Part shown: piece by piece, positions 9,780 through 19,890 of the stretch
How positions within the stretch are numbered: the stretch's first letter is position 1
Layout of the letters: the number at the start of each line of letters is the position of its first letter
From: Treponema sp.
GTDB taxonomy: Bacteria > Spirochaetota > Spirochaetia > Treponematales > Breznakiellaceae
Direction of reading: 5' to 3'
Assembly: GCA_031279555.1 (NCBI GenBank)
Contig: JAITIK010000198.1
Span: forward strand, 1 to 40,408
Length of the DNA stretch: 40,408 bases
The notes under the pieces: model-generated
Seen by the model: the letters and a program-made list of their open reading frames with translations, nothing else
Database searches by the model: none
Told to the model about the DNA's origin: nothing
Position numbers and translations under genes: made by a program

Positions 9780-10168
9780 AACGCTTTTCCTATGATATGA
9801 TCTATTGGCACCGGTCCGTACGACGCCGAATCAAGAGAGACAGCCGGATTGTCGCCTCTCGCAATGAATTCGCGCTGCCGTGTGATTCCCACGCAACGTT
9901 TCACAGCCGTTACGCCTGAAGGCGTCCAAAAAATAACCACATCGCCTATCACCGGTTCAGCCCAGCGCACCAAGTATTTTTCCGACCACGGCAGCCGGAA
10001 TCCGTAAGAAAGTTTCCCTATTACAAGTATGGCGCCGGGCTGTATCGCCGGTTTCATCGAGCTTCCTTGGGCGATCACGACGTCAAGGAGACAGGCTTTC
10101 ACAAAAAGCGCCGTAACCAACGCTCCCAAAACAGCCTGTGAGGTTCTTAGAGGCTCAGTCCTTTCCAT
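9767..10168 (-). CDS. lepB: Signal peptidase I (S26)
   Basis: Start revised to MERTEPLR; QGSSMKPAIQPGAILVIGK (catalytic Ser), AVKRCVGI (catalytic Lys), IARGDNP. Confidence 0.85.
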   Translation of the reverse strand: MERTEPLRTSQAVLGALVTALFVKACLLDVVIAQGSSMKPAIQPGAILVIGKLSYGFRLPWSEKYLVRWAEPVIGDVVIFWTPSGVTAVKRCVGITRQREFIARGDNPAVSLDSASYGPVPIDHIIGKALWIK

Positions 10169-10206
10169 AAATATTATGATAATGTTTTTTTTTTGTTTTG
10201 TCGATA

Positions 10207-11511
10207 ATGAAAAAGATGAGCGATGATATTCTTTCTCAGCAATACATTGATGGACGTCGATATACTTCTCCCATGCTTGAAAAAATGGGCGGCCGTTTGG
10301 TCGTTTATGATCCGAGAAAAATTTATTCAGCGCAGTCACCTACGCTTCCTGCAGTTTCCAATTTCAAGCGCAAACAGACTTATGAGGACGGCGGCAAAAC
10401 CGGCGGATTTTCTGATGAAAAATTTATAGCGGCTTATACCTATACTATTCCCCGACCGGTAGAACAACGGCAAAAAACAACGAAAACCGCGTCCCGCCCC
10501 GAAGTCGCGCCGCAACGCCGCCGGAGCGAATCGCGTCAACGCGCATCGGAAAAAAAAGAAAAAGCCGCGCTGAATTCGACTATGTTGCTCTATACGCTCG
10601 TCATTATAACGGTCTTGTTCGTCGCATTTCTCGTACTAAATTGGCAGATGCAACCCAAAACAACGCTGGATATTGTTCCGGGACCCGACAGCAGCATCAA
10701 AACCTACCTCACGGAATACGCGGGATTGGGACCGGAGGAAGAGTTTGTTGATCCCGATTTTCCCCTTGAAATAACCCAGATTTTCTCTGTCAAACCGTAT
10801 ACGGTTGTACGAGGCGATACGGTGTCGGGCATTGCAGACCGGTTCAACCTTTCAATGGACGCTGTTATCGCGCTGAACGGCATTTCCAACGCGCGGATGT
10901 TGCAGGAAGGAAAAGTTCTGAAAATTCCCAACATGGACGGCATACCCTACACCGTGCAGGCGGGAGACACGTATCAAAAAATCTCGGATAATCTCAACGT
11001 GCCGCTTAACGTCATTCTTGACGCAAACGATATTCAGAATGACGTCATGAATCCCGGGGACACGCTTTTTATTCCGGGCGCGCGCATGAAAAGCGACGCG
11101 CTGAAATTGGCGCTCGGCGACTACTTCATGTGGCCACTTAAAGATCGTACTATCACCTCCCCTTATGGCTGGAGGAAGGATCCGTTTACCGGCATCGGCG
11201 GACGGGTGCATGAAGGGATAGATTTTTCCGCTAAAACTGGAACAACGATCAGAGCGGCCATGGACGGCAAGGTCGCCAAACTCGGCTACAACGCGGTGTA
11301 CGGCAAATATATCATCCTATCCCACGGAAACGGGTTTGAAACCCTGTACGGCCATGTGAACGTTTATTCGGTCAAAGAAGGCGCGTTTGTGTATCAAGGA
11401 ACCAAAATCGCCGAATCCGGCGGAACAGGTCATGTTACGGGTCCCCATCTCCATTTTGGCGTATACAAAAATGGAAAATCCGTCAATCCTCTTGATTATT
11501 TGACAAAATGA
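10207..11511 (+). CDS. LysM x2 / M23 family metallopeptidase
   Basis: TM segment; LysM repeats YTVVRGDTVSGIADRFNLSMDAVIALNGI and YTVQAGDTYQKISDNLNVPLNVILDAND; M23 motifs HEGIDF and HLHFG. Start codon uncertain (TTG 10198 also possible). Confidence 0.9.
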   Translation: MKKMSDDILSQQYIDGRRYTSPMLEKMGGRLVVYDPRKIYSAQSPTLPAVSNFKRKQTYEDGGKTGGFSDEKFIAAYTYTIPRPVEQRQKTTKTASRPEVAPQRRRSESRQRASEKKEKAALNSTMLLYTLVIITVLFVAFLVLNWQMQPKTTLDIVPGPDSSIKTYLTEYAGLGPEEEFVDPDFPLEITQIFSVKPYTVVRGDTVSGIADRFNLSMDAVIALNGISNARMLQEGKVLKIPNMDGIPYTVQAGDTYQKISDNLNVPLNVILDANDIQNDVMNPGDTLFIPGARMKSDALKLALGDYFMWPLKDRTITSPYGWRKDPFTGIGGRVHEGIDFSAKTGTTIRAAMDGKVAKLGYNAVYGKYIILSHGNGFETLYGHVNVYSVKEGAFVYQGTKIAESGGTGHVTGPHLHFGVYKNGKSVNPLDYLTK

Positions 11512-12359
11512 GTTATCCTGTGAAACGCTTTTTCTTTATCATGGCGATATGTTTAACAGGCGGCTTGCTCTTTGCCCAGAACAATAATTTCAAGCAAGGC
11601 GAATTGTTGTTTCTGCAAAACAAGCCGGAAGAAGCTCTCGCCTACTTGGAGGCGGCCGTCGCCGCTCCCGACGCGTCATTGCAGGCGCATCTTTACCTTG
11701 GCATGGCGTATCAACAACTCAACCGCCCTGACGACGCGGCGGCTGTTTATACCAAAATCTTGCCTGATGCCGGAGACAGCGCCGCGCTTGTCGCGTACAG
11801 CCTGGGAAACGTATACTACGGCAAGGGGGATTTCGCTTTGGCTGAAGCCAGTTATACACAGGCGATAGTTGCGGACAATTCCTTTGCGCCGGCTTATTTG
11901 AACCGCGCAAACGCAAGGCTCCAAACCGGTGAAGTCGAGCAGGCCGTGGCGGATTATACGTATTACCTCGTCTTGGATTCTGACGCCCCCCAGCGAAGCC
12001 AAATTGAAGCGGTACTAGCGGCTATTGAAAAAAACGAGTCCGATGCGGCGGCTGAAAGGCGGCGCAAAGCCGAAGAGGAAGCCGCCGTTCTTGCCAAAAC
12101 GCAAGAACGGGAAAGGCAGGCGAAGGAGAGCGTACCGGCGATACTCGCGGCGTTGCAAAGCATGGAAGACATCGCCGTTGCAATGAAGGCGCAGGAAGAA
12201 GCGGCGGAAGCCCAGTCCACCGTTGCTACGGAAGACGGCGGCGCCGTTGATGATTCCCTCGTGTCCGAACCGGCGGATGCGGGAGCGGACGTCCCGCCGG
12301 TGGATAAGATTGAACCGGACGCATCCGAAAACAGCGAAACCCCGCGTAAGGAGGAATAA
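11508..12359 (+). CDS. Exported tetratricopeptide-repeat protein
   Basis: Signal peptide MSYPVKRFFFIMAICLTGGLLFAQ; TPR motifs (LGNVYYGKGDFALAEASYTQAIVADNSFAPAYLNRANARL). Confidence 0.8.
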   Translation: MSYPVKRFFFIMAICLTGGLLFAQNNNFKQGELLFLQNKPEEALAYLEAAVAAPDASLQAHLYLGMAYQQLNRPDDAAAVYTKILPDAGDSAALVAYSLGNVYYGKGDFALAEASYTQAIVADNSFAPAYLNRANARLQTGEVEQAVADYTYYLVLDSDAPQRSQIEAVLAAIEKNESDAAAERRRKAEEEAAVLAKTQERERQAKESVPAILAALQSMEDIAVAMKAQEEAAEAQSTVATEDGGAVDDSLVSEPADAGADVPPVDKIEPDASENSETPRKEE

Positions 12360-12364
12360 GCGAT

Positions 12365-13453
12365 TTGGAAACCGCTCCCAAAAAACATGTTCAAAATTAC
12401 GTATTCGGCGCAATACTCGTTTTGCTGTTTTTTCTCGTCGCCAGATTGTTCGCGCCTTTTTTTTCAGTTTTGCTCTGGTCGATATTGCTGTACATCATAC
12501 TGAGCCCCCTATACGGACGGATTGCCAAAAAATTTGATAAGACTAGATTAAAGGGAAGAATTCTTCAAAGCGTGTGGGCGGGCGTTTTTGCGCTCGGCAC
12601 CCTGATGCTCATTCTGATCCCCCTCTCGTTTATGGTTTTTCAGTTTTCCAAACAGATTATAGAACTACTTCATTACATTCAGAATGTATTTTATGCGAAG
12701 CCCGGCATTGTCCATGAGATTTTTGAATCAATCGCCGGTTTTATTTTAGACATAAGCGCGGATCAGGTTCATATCAGCGCCGATGAAATTCAGCGCAGGG
12801 TTCTGCAATTCCTGAGTTCCGGCTTGCAGGGCGCGATGCAGTTCAGCAGCAACCTGGCGAAAGACATCAGTTCATTCCTTCTCAATATGGTGATGATGTT
12901 CTTCTGTCTATACTTCTTTTATGTTGATGGATATACGCTTGCGACATTGTTGAAACACACCATCCCCATACGAAAAGAATACATGGAAACCTTGTCCTCG
13001 AAATTTTCCGAGATTACAAGGAATCTCGTCATGGGCTACATTGCGGTCGCGGTCATACAAAGCGTCGCGGCGGGCGTCATATTCATGATTTTCAAGATAC
13101 AGGGCGCCCTGGTTTTCGCCACCCTGGTTTTTGTCTGCTCGTTTATTCCCTTGGTAGGGTGCAGCCTTGTCTGGTGGCCGCTCGGCATCCTTCTCCTCCT
13201 GAGCGGCGACATCGTACAGGGCATTGCCTTTATCCTTTTATCTATGGTGTTTATTTCGACCATAGACAACTTTCTGCGCCCCATTTTTTTACAGGATAGA
13301 ATAAAATTGCATCCGCTCGTCATCTTTTTCGCCATCATGGGGGGAGTCGGCGCATTTGGATTAAACGGTCTCATTCTGGGACCCATGATCGTGATCTTGT
13401 TTCTCACGGTGCTGGACATGTTCCTGACCGAACACAAAATAGAAGAAGGTTGA
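12365..13453 (+). CDS. AI-2E family transporter / permease (PerM-like)
   Basis: Multiple TM segments; C-terminal ...VFISTIDNFLRPIFLQDRIKLHPLVIFFAIMGGVGAFGLNGLILGPMIVILFLTV typical of AI-2E family; TTG start. Confidence 0.85.
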   Translation: METAPKKHVQNYVFGAILVLLFFLVARLFAPFFSVLLWSILLYIILSPLYGRIAKKFDKTRLKGRILQSVWAGVFALGTLMLILIPLSFMVFQFSKQIIELLHYIQNVFYAKPGIVHEIFESIAGFILDISADQVHISADEIQRRVLQFLSSGLQGAMQFSSNLAKDISSFLLNMVMMFFCLYFFYVDGYTLATLLKHTIPIRKEYMETLSSKFSEITRNLVMGYIAVAVIQSVAAGVIFMIFKIQGALVFATLVFVCSFIPLVGCSLVWWPLGILLLLSGDIVQGIAFILLSMVFISTIDNFLRPIFLQDRIKLHPLVIFFAIMGGVGAFGLNGLILGPMIVILFLTVLDMFLTEHKIEEG

Positions 13454-13725
13454 TAATGAACGCAATTATTACGGTTGTCGGCGGCGACAAGGTCGGCATC
13501 ATCGCCAAGGTCTCGGCGTTCCTTGCGGATCGGAACATCAATATTGAAGACATCAGTCAAACCGTGTTGTCCGGCAATTTTGTTATGATGATGATGGTGC
13601 ATCTAGCGGATGAACAGACAGGGCTTGAAAGCATTAAAACTGAGCTTGCCACGCTGGGAAACGACATGGATGTGTCCATAAGCCTTATGCACGAAAAAGT
13701 ATTTTCCGCCATGCACAGGATTTAG
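13450..13725 (+). CDS. ACT domain-containing protein (UPF0237)
   Basis: [50 protein letters not shown]; ends in TAG. Confidence 0.9.
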   Translation: MIMNAIITVVGGDKVGIIAKVSAFLADRNINIEDISQTVLSGNFVMMMMVHLADEQTGLESIKTELATLGNDMDVSISLMHEKVFSAMHRI

Positions 13726-13727
13726 AT

Positions 13728-15089
13728 ATGTTGTTTACGCCATTTGAAATAAAAGAAACCGTGGACATGTTTCTGCGTTACAAGCTCGACATACGGGCGA
13801 TCACGCTGGGCGTTTCCCTGCTTGACTGCGTTTCCGCTTCAGGCGTTGAAACGCGGCGCCGCGTCCGGGAAAAGTTGTTGCGGGTCGCCGGAAACCTCGT
13901 GAAGACCGGACGGGAAATTGAGACCGAGTATGGCATACCGATTATCAACAAGCGGGTGTCCGTAACGCCTATCGCGCTTATAGCCGGCGCTTCCGATGAT
14001 GTTGACTATACGCCCTATGCAAAAACACTTGACGAGTCCGCGTCCGAATTAGGCGTTGATTTTATCGGCGGCTTTTCCGCGCTTGTACACAAAGGCTTTT
14101 CCAATGGGGACAGGAAGCTCATCAACTCCATTCCAGACGCTCTCGCCGCAACCGGGCGCATCTGCTCCTCGGTGAATGTGGCGAGCTCAAAGAGCGGCGT
14201 CAACATGGATGCGGTGCGGATCATGGGCGAGACTATCAAAAAGGCGGCGGAGAACACTGCGGAACAATGCGGGATTGCGTGCGCAAAGCTCGTAACATTC
14301 TGCAACGCGCCGGAAGACAACCCTTTCATGGCGGGCGCGTTTCACGGCGTGGGGGAAGGGGAAGCGACGCTCAATGTGGGCGTTTCAGGTCCGGGCGTTA
14401 TAAAAGCCGCCCTTGAATCCCATAAGAACGCAAATTTTGACGAGTTAGCCGATGTCATCAAGAAAACAGCCTTCAAGATCACCCGTATGGGGCAACTTGT
14501 GGGCATGGAAGCGGCGAAACGGATCGGCGTTCCCTTTGGCATACTCGACTTGTCGCTTGCGCCGACATCGGCGGTCGGGGATTCGGTCGCCCGCATCCTT
14601 GAAGAAATGGGGCTTGAGACCGCCGGCGCCCACGGCTCTACAGCCGCGCTCGCCATGCTCACTGACATGGTGAAAAAGGGGGGCGTCATGGCGTCAACTC
14701 ACGTGGGCGGCTTTTCAGGCGCGTTTATACCGGTTTCCGAAGATGAAGGCATGACCGCCGCAGTCAGGTCCGGCGGCATCTGCCTGGACAAACTGGAAGC
14801 GATGACCAGCGTCTGCTCAGTCGGACTCGACATGATCGCGTTGCCCGGGGACACGCGGGCCGCCGCCATATCCGCCATAATAGCGGACGAAATGGCTATT
14901 GGCATGGTAAACAACAAGACTACCGCAGTCAGAGTGATACCCGTTCCGGGCAAAAAAGTGGGAGACTGGGTCGAATTCGGCGGACTCTTGGGCGGCGCGC
15001 CGATCATGGCGGTCAATCCCGCAAAAAGCGACGCCTTCATTGGGCGCGGCGGCAGGATTCCCGCGCCGATTCACAGTTTCAGGAATTGA
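13728..15089 (+). CDS. PFL family protein (DUF711 / UPF0210)
   Basis: Conserved pairing with the UPF0237 ACT protein; [53 protein letters not shown]. Confidence 0.9.
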   Translation: MLFTPFEIKETVDMFLRYKLDIRAITLGVSLLDCVSASGVETRRRVREKLLRVAGNLVKTGREIETEYGIPIINKRVSVTPIALIAGASDDVDYTPYAKTLDESASELGVDFIGGFSALVHKGFSNGDRKLINSIPDALAATGRICSSVNVASSKSGVNMDAVRIMGETIKKAAENTAEQCGIACAKLVTFCNAPEDNPFMAGAFHGVGEGEATLNVGVSGPGVIKAALESHKNANFDELADVIKKTAFKITRMGQLVGMEAAKRIGVPFGILDLSLAPTSAVGDSVARILEEMGLETAGAHGSTAALAMLTDMVKKGGVMASTHVGGFSGAFIPVSEDEGMTAAVRSGGICLDKLEAMTSVCSVGLDMIALPGDTRAAAISAIIADEMAIGMVNNKTTAVRVIPVPGKKVGDWVEFGGLLGGAPIMAVNPAKSDAFIGRGGRIPAPIHSFRN

Positions 15090-15167
15090 TATGGTTTGAA
15101 ATTCCTTTCCGCTTAAGAAACCTCTTGAATTTTTCTGGAATATAATAAAATAGAATTGCGCTGTCTT

Positions 15168-15283
15168 CTTTAGGGAACTTCTAAAAACGCGAGCCTGCGG
15201 TTCGACAGTTTTTTTGGAGGGGAAGGAGGCTTTTCCCCGGAACCTCTGAAAACTCAACCGGAGTTTCCAGAGGTTCCCTTTAG
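15168..15283. repeat. Palindromic GGAACY...GGTTCC repeat element with CTTTAG flanking direct repeats
   Basis: CTTTAG at 15168-15173 and 15278-15283; termini GGAACTTCT / AGAGGTTCC; nested hairpin GGAACCTCTGAAAACTC-aaccg-GAGTTTCCAGAGGTTCC at 15239-15277. Related copy at 29840-29876. Confidence 0.6.
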
Positions 15284-15446
15284 TCTGATGTTAGGGGATA
15301 AATTGAACGTAACAATGACAATTCATGGTGTAAAAGGAATTAAACACGGGATAATAGAGATTCCAATTGAAATATGTCTTGTTTGTCACAATTAATTAAT
15401 AATAACGGGCTTAATTGGTTTTTACTTGAATATACCGATCAAACCT

Positions 15447-15480
15447 ACCCCCATGCCCGCAACCGGGCATGGGGGTTCTC
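15447..15480. terminator. Intrinsic (possibly bidirectional) terminator between convergent genes
   Basis: Perfect 13-bp stem ACCCCCATGCCCG-CAAC-CGGGCATGGGGGT followed by a T-rich stretch (TTCTCCTTTT); lies between DUF711 (+) and MFS-HEAT (-). Confidence 0.75.
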
Positions 15481-15504
15481 CTTTTCCGCCGCGCCCTAAA
15501 CCCC

Positions 15505-17790
15505 CTATTCCCAGTTTCTCAACTTCTGCGAAGCCCAATGCACAATCAAAAGTTTCAGCCGGTCATACACATTAAGCTCGTCATCAAGAATAGCTTCGGC
15601 AAAAATAGCCTGCGCCGTCGGATTCACCTTCTCAGGCAATTCCAGAATCCAACGGGAAAGCAATGCCGGCTTCTTTTCCAGCATAAAAGCTTTCACCGCA
15701 GGCAACAAGGCTTTTGCCTGACGGGTTCCTTCCGCGAGATTCGCTTCTTTCTTCAAAGAGGCGCCCATTCTCAGACGCCAACCCTTATGCACAGATCGGT
15801 ACTGCTCCTCAGCCGCCTCCGCCTCGTCAATGGCTAAAACGGGAGACAGCGTTTCATCCGCCAGAAATTTAAGCAACAGCGGATAAAACTGATGCAAACC
15901 CAGAATGTCCGCCATTGCAAGCGCCACTCCATCCCGAAGGTATGGTGGAGGATCGACGCTGCGCAGAATATCCAGCAACACGGGAAGCGAGCGGGTGGAC
16001 TTATATATCCCAAGCGCCTCAACGCCCATGAGTTTAAGCCGAGGGTTTTCCGTTTTAACAATGATATTCTCAATTTGAGGTCTACATGCGTGATCCTCCA
16101 TACGGGCAAGCGCGATAATGGCCTCCCCCGCCAACATATAGTCTTGCGAAGCCGCAAGTTCCCTCAACACCGGAAGCGCCGAAGAACAATTGTGTTTGCC
16201 TAAAATACGAGCCGAAATGTACGCCGTGGTGTACGGGTGGTTAAGCAGATCCCTCATAAGCGCTTTTTCAGCCTCTTCGTCTAAAAAAGATATCGTCTCC
16301 ATCGCCCGCAACGCTTCAAGCCGCGTAGAAAGCCGTGGAGATTTCGCTTTGTCCAGCAACCCCTTAATCGCAAGTTGAGAAGGAACGTCATGCAAGGCAT
16401 CCAGAATCTCTTCTTCTTCCTGCGAATCATTGGTCTTGCCCAATTTGTCAAGCAATGTAATAGCCCGCAAATCACGGAAGGAAAATAGCACCTCAAGGGC
16501 GTTCTTCAACGGAAGAGACCCAAGTCGCACCAGTTTTCTTTGATGAATCAACACAACGCCAATGACAATGATAAGCGCGAGGTACAGAAATTTGAAGGCC
16601 GCAAACCGTGAAAAGCCAAGCCCCGTAAACGTATCCAGAAAAAGACCCGCAATGAAAGAACCGCCCGCTCCGGCAATTCCAAAACAAATGAAGTACACGA
16701 TTCCCATGTCAAGCATATATTTTGTGGGAATAAGCCCCAAAAAATAGGTTTGAGCGATGCCTTCCGCGCCAAGAAAGCTAAAATTGAGCATAAAAAGCAG
16801 GATTGCCAAGAAAATAACCGCCACTGTCGCATTGTCTGTAACGCCTCCCGGCAAAAGCGCAATCGGAAGCATGCTTATAAAGCCAAGAATCGTGCAAATA
16901 ATGAAAAGAGGCTTTACACCGATGCGATCAACCAAAAATTTTGTCGCAAACCCAACGGAAAGCTGCCCCAATCCTCCGAACACCGTGTATAACACGACCA
17001 TGCTGTCGTTCTGATGGAACACTTCGCGGCAATATACAACGGCGAAAATTCGCGCGACGCCGGAAGCGAGCGCGGTCATAAAAAGAATCGCCATAAATTT
17101 TTTAAACGGAGCGTCAGAAAAAGATTCTTTGAGCATGTCGCCGAAATTCACCTTTTTGGCGGTTTTGTCTGTTTCTGGATCGGGCAGTTTTCCGAGCATA
17201 AGCCCGCTTATCACGCCGCTGGCAATACCGGCCACGATGAGAACGGCGTAAAGGGCGAGCGGCGGATCCTGCCAGAATGATAGAATCATGGCGACGGCAA
17301 GATTGGTCAGCATGCCAAGCCCCGCGTTGATTATCTGGATGAGGGTCATATAGCTGCCCCTATCCGGACCGGAAGCCAGCGCGTCAAGCACCGGATTATT
17401 GCCTATCATGCCAATACCGCGGTTCAAATGGAAACAAAACGTACCCAGCACCGTAAGCCCAAGCGCAATGTCCCTATGACCGGCCTGAAACACAAAGGGG
17501 GCGGCTATAAGAGGCGTCATAGTCAGTGACCGTAGAATCCACGTCCAACAATACACCTTCATAATCGACAACAACCTTGCAAGCATCTTTCCAACTGGAA
17601 GAAAAAAATAAGCCACATAGACGAATGCGCTGATAATGCCGATAACGGTCGAAGAGGCGTCCATCCTCATCGCCAAAATAGTGATCAAACTGCCGGCAAG
17701 AAGCGTATAGGAAAAAGCGTTGAAAACATTAAATATATTGTACAATGAACGCGCCTTGCCAAGGCGGTAAGGCGATAGACCAGCAGACAT
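15505..17790 (-). CDS. MFS-like transporter fused to C-terminal HEAT-repeat domain
   Basis: About 430 aa with ~12 hydrophobic segments and MFS character, then ~330 soluble aa with HEAT-like helical repeats (ALPVLRELAASQDYMLAGEAIIALARMEDHACRPQIENIIVKTENPRLKLMGVEALGIYKSTRSLPVLLDIL). Confidence 0.8.
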   Translation of the reverse strand: MSAGLSPYRLGKARSLYNIFNVFNAFSYTLLAGSLITILAMRMDASSTVIGIISAFVYVAYFFLPVGKMLARLLSIMKVYCWTWILRSLTMTPLIAAPFVFQAGHRDIALGLTVLGTFCFHLNRGIGMIGNNPVLDALASGPDRGSYMTLIQIINAGLGMLTNLAVAMILSFWQDPPLALYAVLIVAGIASGVISGLMLGKLPDPETDKTAKKVNFGDMLKESFSDAPFKKFMAILFMTALASGVARIFAVVYCREVFHQNDSMVVLYTVFGGLGQLSVGFATKFLVDRIGVKPLFIICTILGFISMLPIALLPGGVTDNATVAVIFLAILLFMLNFSFLGAEGIAQTYFLGLIPTKYMLDMGIVYFICFGIAGAGGSFIAGLFLDTFTGLGFSRFAAFKFLYLALIIVIGVVLIHQRKLVRLGSLPLKNALEVLFSFRDLRAITLLDKLGKTNDSQEEEEILDALHDVPSQLAIKGLLDKAKSPRLSTRLEALRAMETISFLDEEAEKALMRDLLNHPYTTAYISARILGKHNCSSALPVLRELAASQDYMLAGEAIIALARMEDHACRPQIENIIVKTENPRLKLMGVEALGIYKSTRSLPVLLDILRSVDPPPYLRDGVALAMADILGLHQFYPLLLKFLADETLSPVLAIDEAEAAEEQYRSVHKGWRLRMGASLKKEANLAEGTRQAKALLPAVKAFMLEKKPALLSRWILELPEKVNPTAQAIFAEAILDDELNVYDRLKLLIVHWASQKLRNWE

Positions 17791-17821
17791 ATATAAAAGA
17801 TACCGCTTTTAAAGGAGATGT

Positions 17822-18952
17822 TCAAGACAATAACCGTAATGTTAAAAATAGCGGCAAATGATCGCTCAATCCGTTTCCTGTTTTCGGATTATACGACGCC
17901 GGATAGCCGTAAGCATTGATGAACGGCTCGGCGTTTATCACCGAACACGAATCAAAATCCCAGCCCGCGCCGTCAAACAATGGGGCGTTCAAAAGAAAAT
18001 GATCTATCGTTTCCCATGCGTCATGGTAATTATACGATCCGCCGGATAATTCAGATGACCACGGCGAATAAAAAACCGCCGGAGCAAACGCCCAGCCGCC
18101 GCTTTCTGAAAAATACTGCGCCTCCGGCGGCTTCTTCTCGCTTATTACAAGAAAATCCGTACACGGCGCGCTTTCAACGCCTCTTAAAACCAATGCGGCG
18201 GCTCCCGAATCGTCTGGAAGCAATGCCGTAACAACCTTATTGCCTTGCCGGTAAAATTCATCATAATTTTCATTCAAGTCGCCCATTACAACAATCGGCG
18301 CGCTGGCGTATCCCGTCGCATCGCCTTCCCGCCGTATGTCCGACGCCCGTCTTGCAATGACGCGGGCCGCTGATCTCCGAATTTCTTCGGTTTCCGCGTC
18401 TCCGCCCAGCTTCGACTTCCAATGGCACAAAAACAAAGCCAGCGGCTTTTCTTCAACCGCAACCCAAACTTCCAATACCGGACGCGGGATAACCGTCCCT
18501 TGATTTGAGAGCGAATGAACTCTTGTCAGCGTAAACGGGAACCTGCTCAACACCCCTATCCCAAGCGACGCGCCTTCGTTGTTGCCAAAAAAAGTCCAGT
18601 GATACCCATGATCTTTGAGATAATCATTGGCAAGGTCTTCGATAATTTGAGATTTTTCCACCTCTATCAATGCAAGAATATCAGGCGTCTCTTTCAAAGA
18701 ATCAAGGGCATGGGCAATGTTGTTCAGCCGGGCGCGGTATTTTTCCTCTGTCCAGCCCGCGCTGTCAATATATTCCTCGTATTCATACCCGTCTTCGGTT
18801 CCGTCAAAGAGAGCCTGTACATTCCACGTCGTCATATGCAAAACGCCCGCATCCTGTTTTTTTTCGGCGGAATAGTCCTGCGGCAATCCATTGCCGCAGG
18901 CGTTGCAACCGGCAAGAATCAACGGCGGCAACAAATACATCCATACTTTCAT
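17822..18952 (-). CDS. Endonuclease/exonuclease/phosphatase-family lipoprotein
   Basis: MKVWMYLLPPLILAGC lipobox; TTWNVQALFDG, ALIEVEKS, VVMGDLNENYDEF, GLSDHLPLFL. Confidence 0.85.
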   Translation of the reverse strand: MKVWMYLLPPLILAGCNACGNGLPQDYSAEKKQDAGVLHMTTWNVQALFDGTEDGYEYEEYIDSAGWTEEKYRARLNNIAHALDSLKETPDILALIEVEKSQIIEDLANDYLKDHGYHWTFFGNNEGASLGIGVLSRFPFTLTRVHSLSNQGTVIPRPVLEVWVAVEEKPLALFLCHWKSKLGGDAETEEIRRSAARVIARRASDIRREGDATGYASAPIVVMGDLNENYDEFYRQGNKVVTALLPDDSGAAALVLRGVESAPCTDFLVISEKKPPEAQYFSESGGWAFAPAVFYSPWSSELSGGSYNYHDAWETIDHFLLNAPLFDGAGWDFDSCSVINAEPFINAYGYPASYNPKTGNGLSDHLPLFLTLRLLS

Positions 18953-19528
18953 CGCGCCTCCTTTTATGTGGTACATTATAAAAGAGCGTTGAGATGCGGG
19001 GCGCTTTAAATGCGCTTCGAGTGGAGCGTACTATTTTGCCGTAAACACGCCTGCGTATCTGCGTCGGGATAGTTCATGTATAAGCGAACGCATCCCCTGC
19101 GCTTAGGATACGATGACTCCATCGCTGACATTCCGCTGTTCGGAACGGTACACTAGTATTCCGCTGTGGATTTTTGCGGCGCTTTGTACCACAAAAACCA
19201 CGATTATCGGAATCCCGCGAACCTTTGGTTGCGAACTTTTGCTTCGATGTCAGTTTGCGCGGCAAGAAATCGACTAACCGGCGATTTCTTGGGATTTTAT
19301 GCGCGAAGCGCAACAAGTACACCGCCAAACCGACAGGCTTCCATGTCACCTTTACGGCGGGCTGTTCCGTCGTTTCCACGCTCGTTATCCAACTGTTGCA
19401 ATAGGTCAGCTTCCCCGTCTCCCCATTTCGGACGCTCATTTCCAGAGAACTTGAATGGTTCCCGGCCCACGCTCTCGTTTTAGCATGAAATTTTGACGCT
19501 TTGAATTGCCATTTCTGAAACAACCGTA

Positions 19529-19557
19529 TTGACATTTTTTTGAGAATTATTTATTAT
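19529..19557 (+). promoter_or_regulatory. Predicted sigma70-type promoter
   Basis: TTGACA (19529-19534), 17-nt spacer, TATTAT (19552-19557), upstream of the 60-aa zinc-ribbon ORF. Confidence 0.65.
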
Positions 19558-19694
19558 AGAAAAACTGTTTCTAACAGGCGCCCACAGCGTACGGATAAAT
19601 TGTTGGGAAAGGCGTCCTGAATTTATGAGAAGAAGCGGCTTTTGACCGCTTCTAAAGATTCTACTTAAAATTTTTTAATAAGGAGGAACCTACT

Positions 19695-19877
19695 ATGGCT
19701 CAGGCAGGCGGCGGGAAAAGTAAAAACTCCCGTACGGCGGTTACGACCCAGAAATTTTTCTGTTCCTGTGGCGGAGAAGTTAAGATGAAAGAGTTATTCC
19801 AGGGCGGCAAAAGGAAATGCATCGCCGAATGTTTAAAATGCAAGCGGATAGAGCGACGGCCGACGGATTTCATCTGA
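19695..19877 (+). CDS. Small (60 aa) putative zinc-ribbon protein
   Basis: MAQAGGGKSKNSRTAVTTQKFFCSCGGEVKMKELFQGGKRKCIAECLKCKRIERRPTDFI; strong RBS AAGGAGG 5' of ATG; CxC/CxxC pattern; own promoter. Confidence 0.75.
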   Translation: MAQAGGGKSKNSRTAVTTQKFFCSCGGEVKMKELFQGGKRKCIAECLKCKRIERRPTDFI

Positions 19878-19890
19878 TTTCGGTTGTTTT

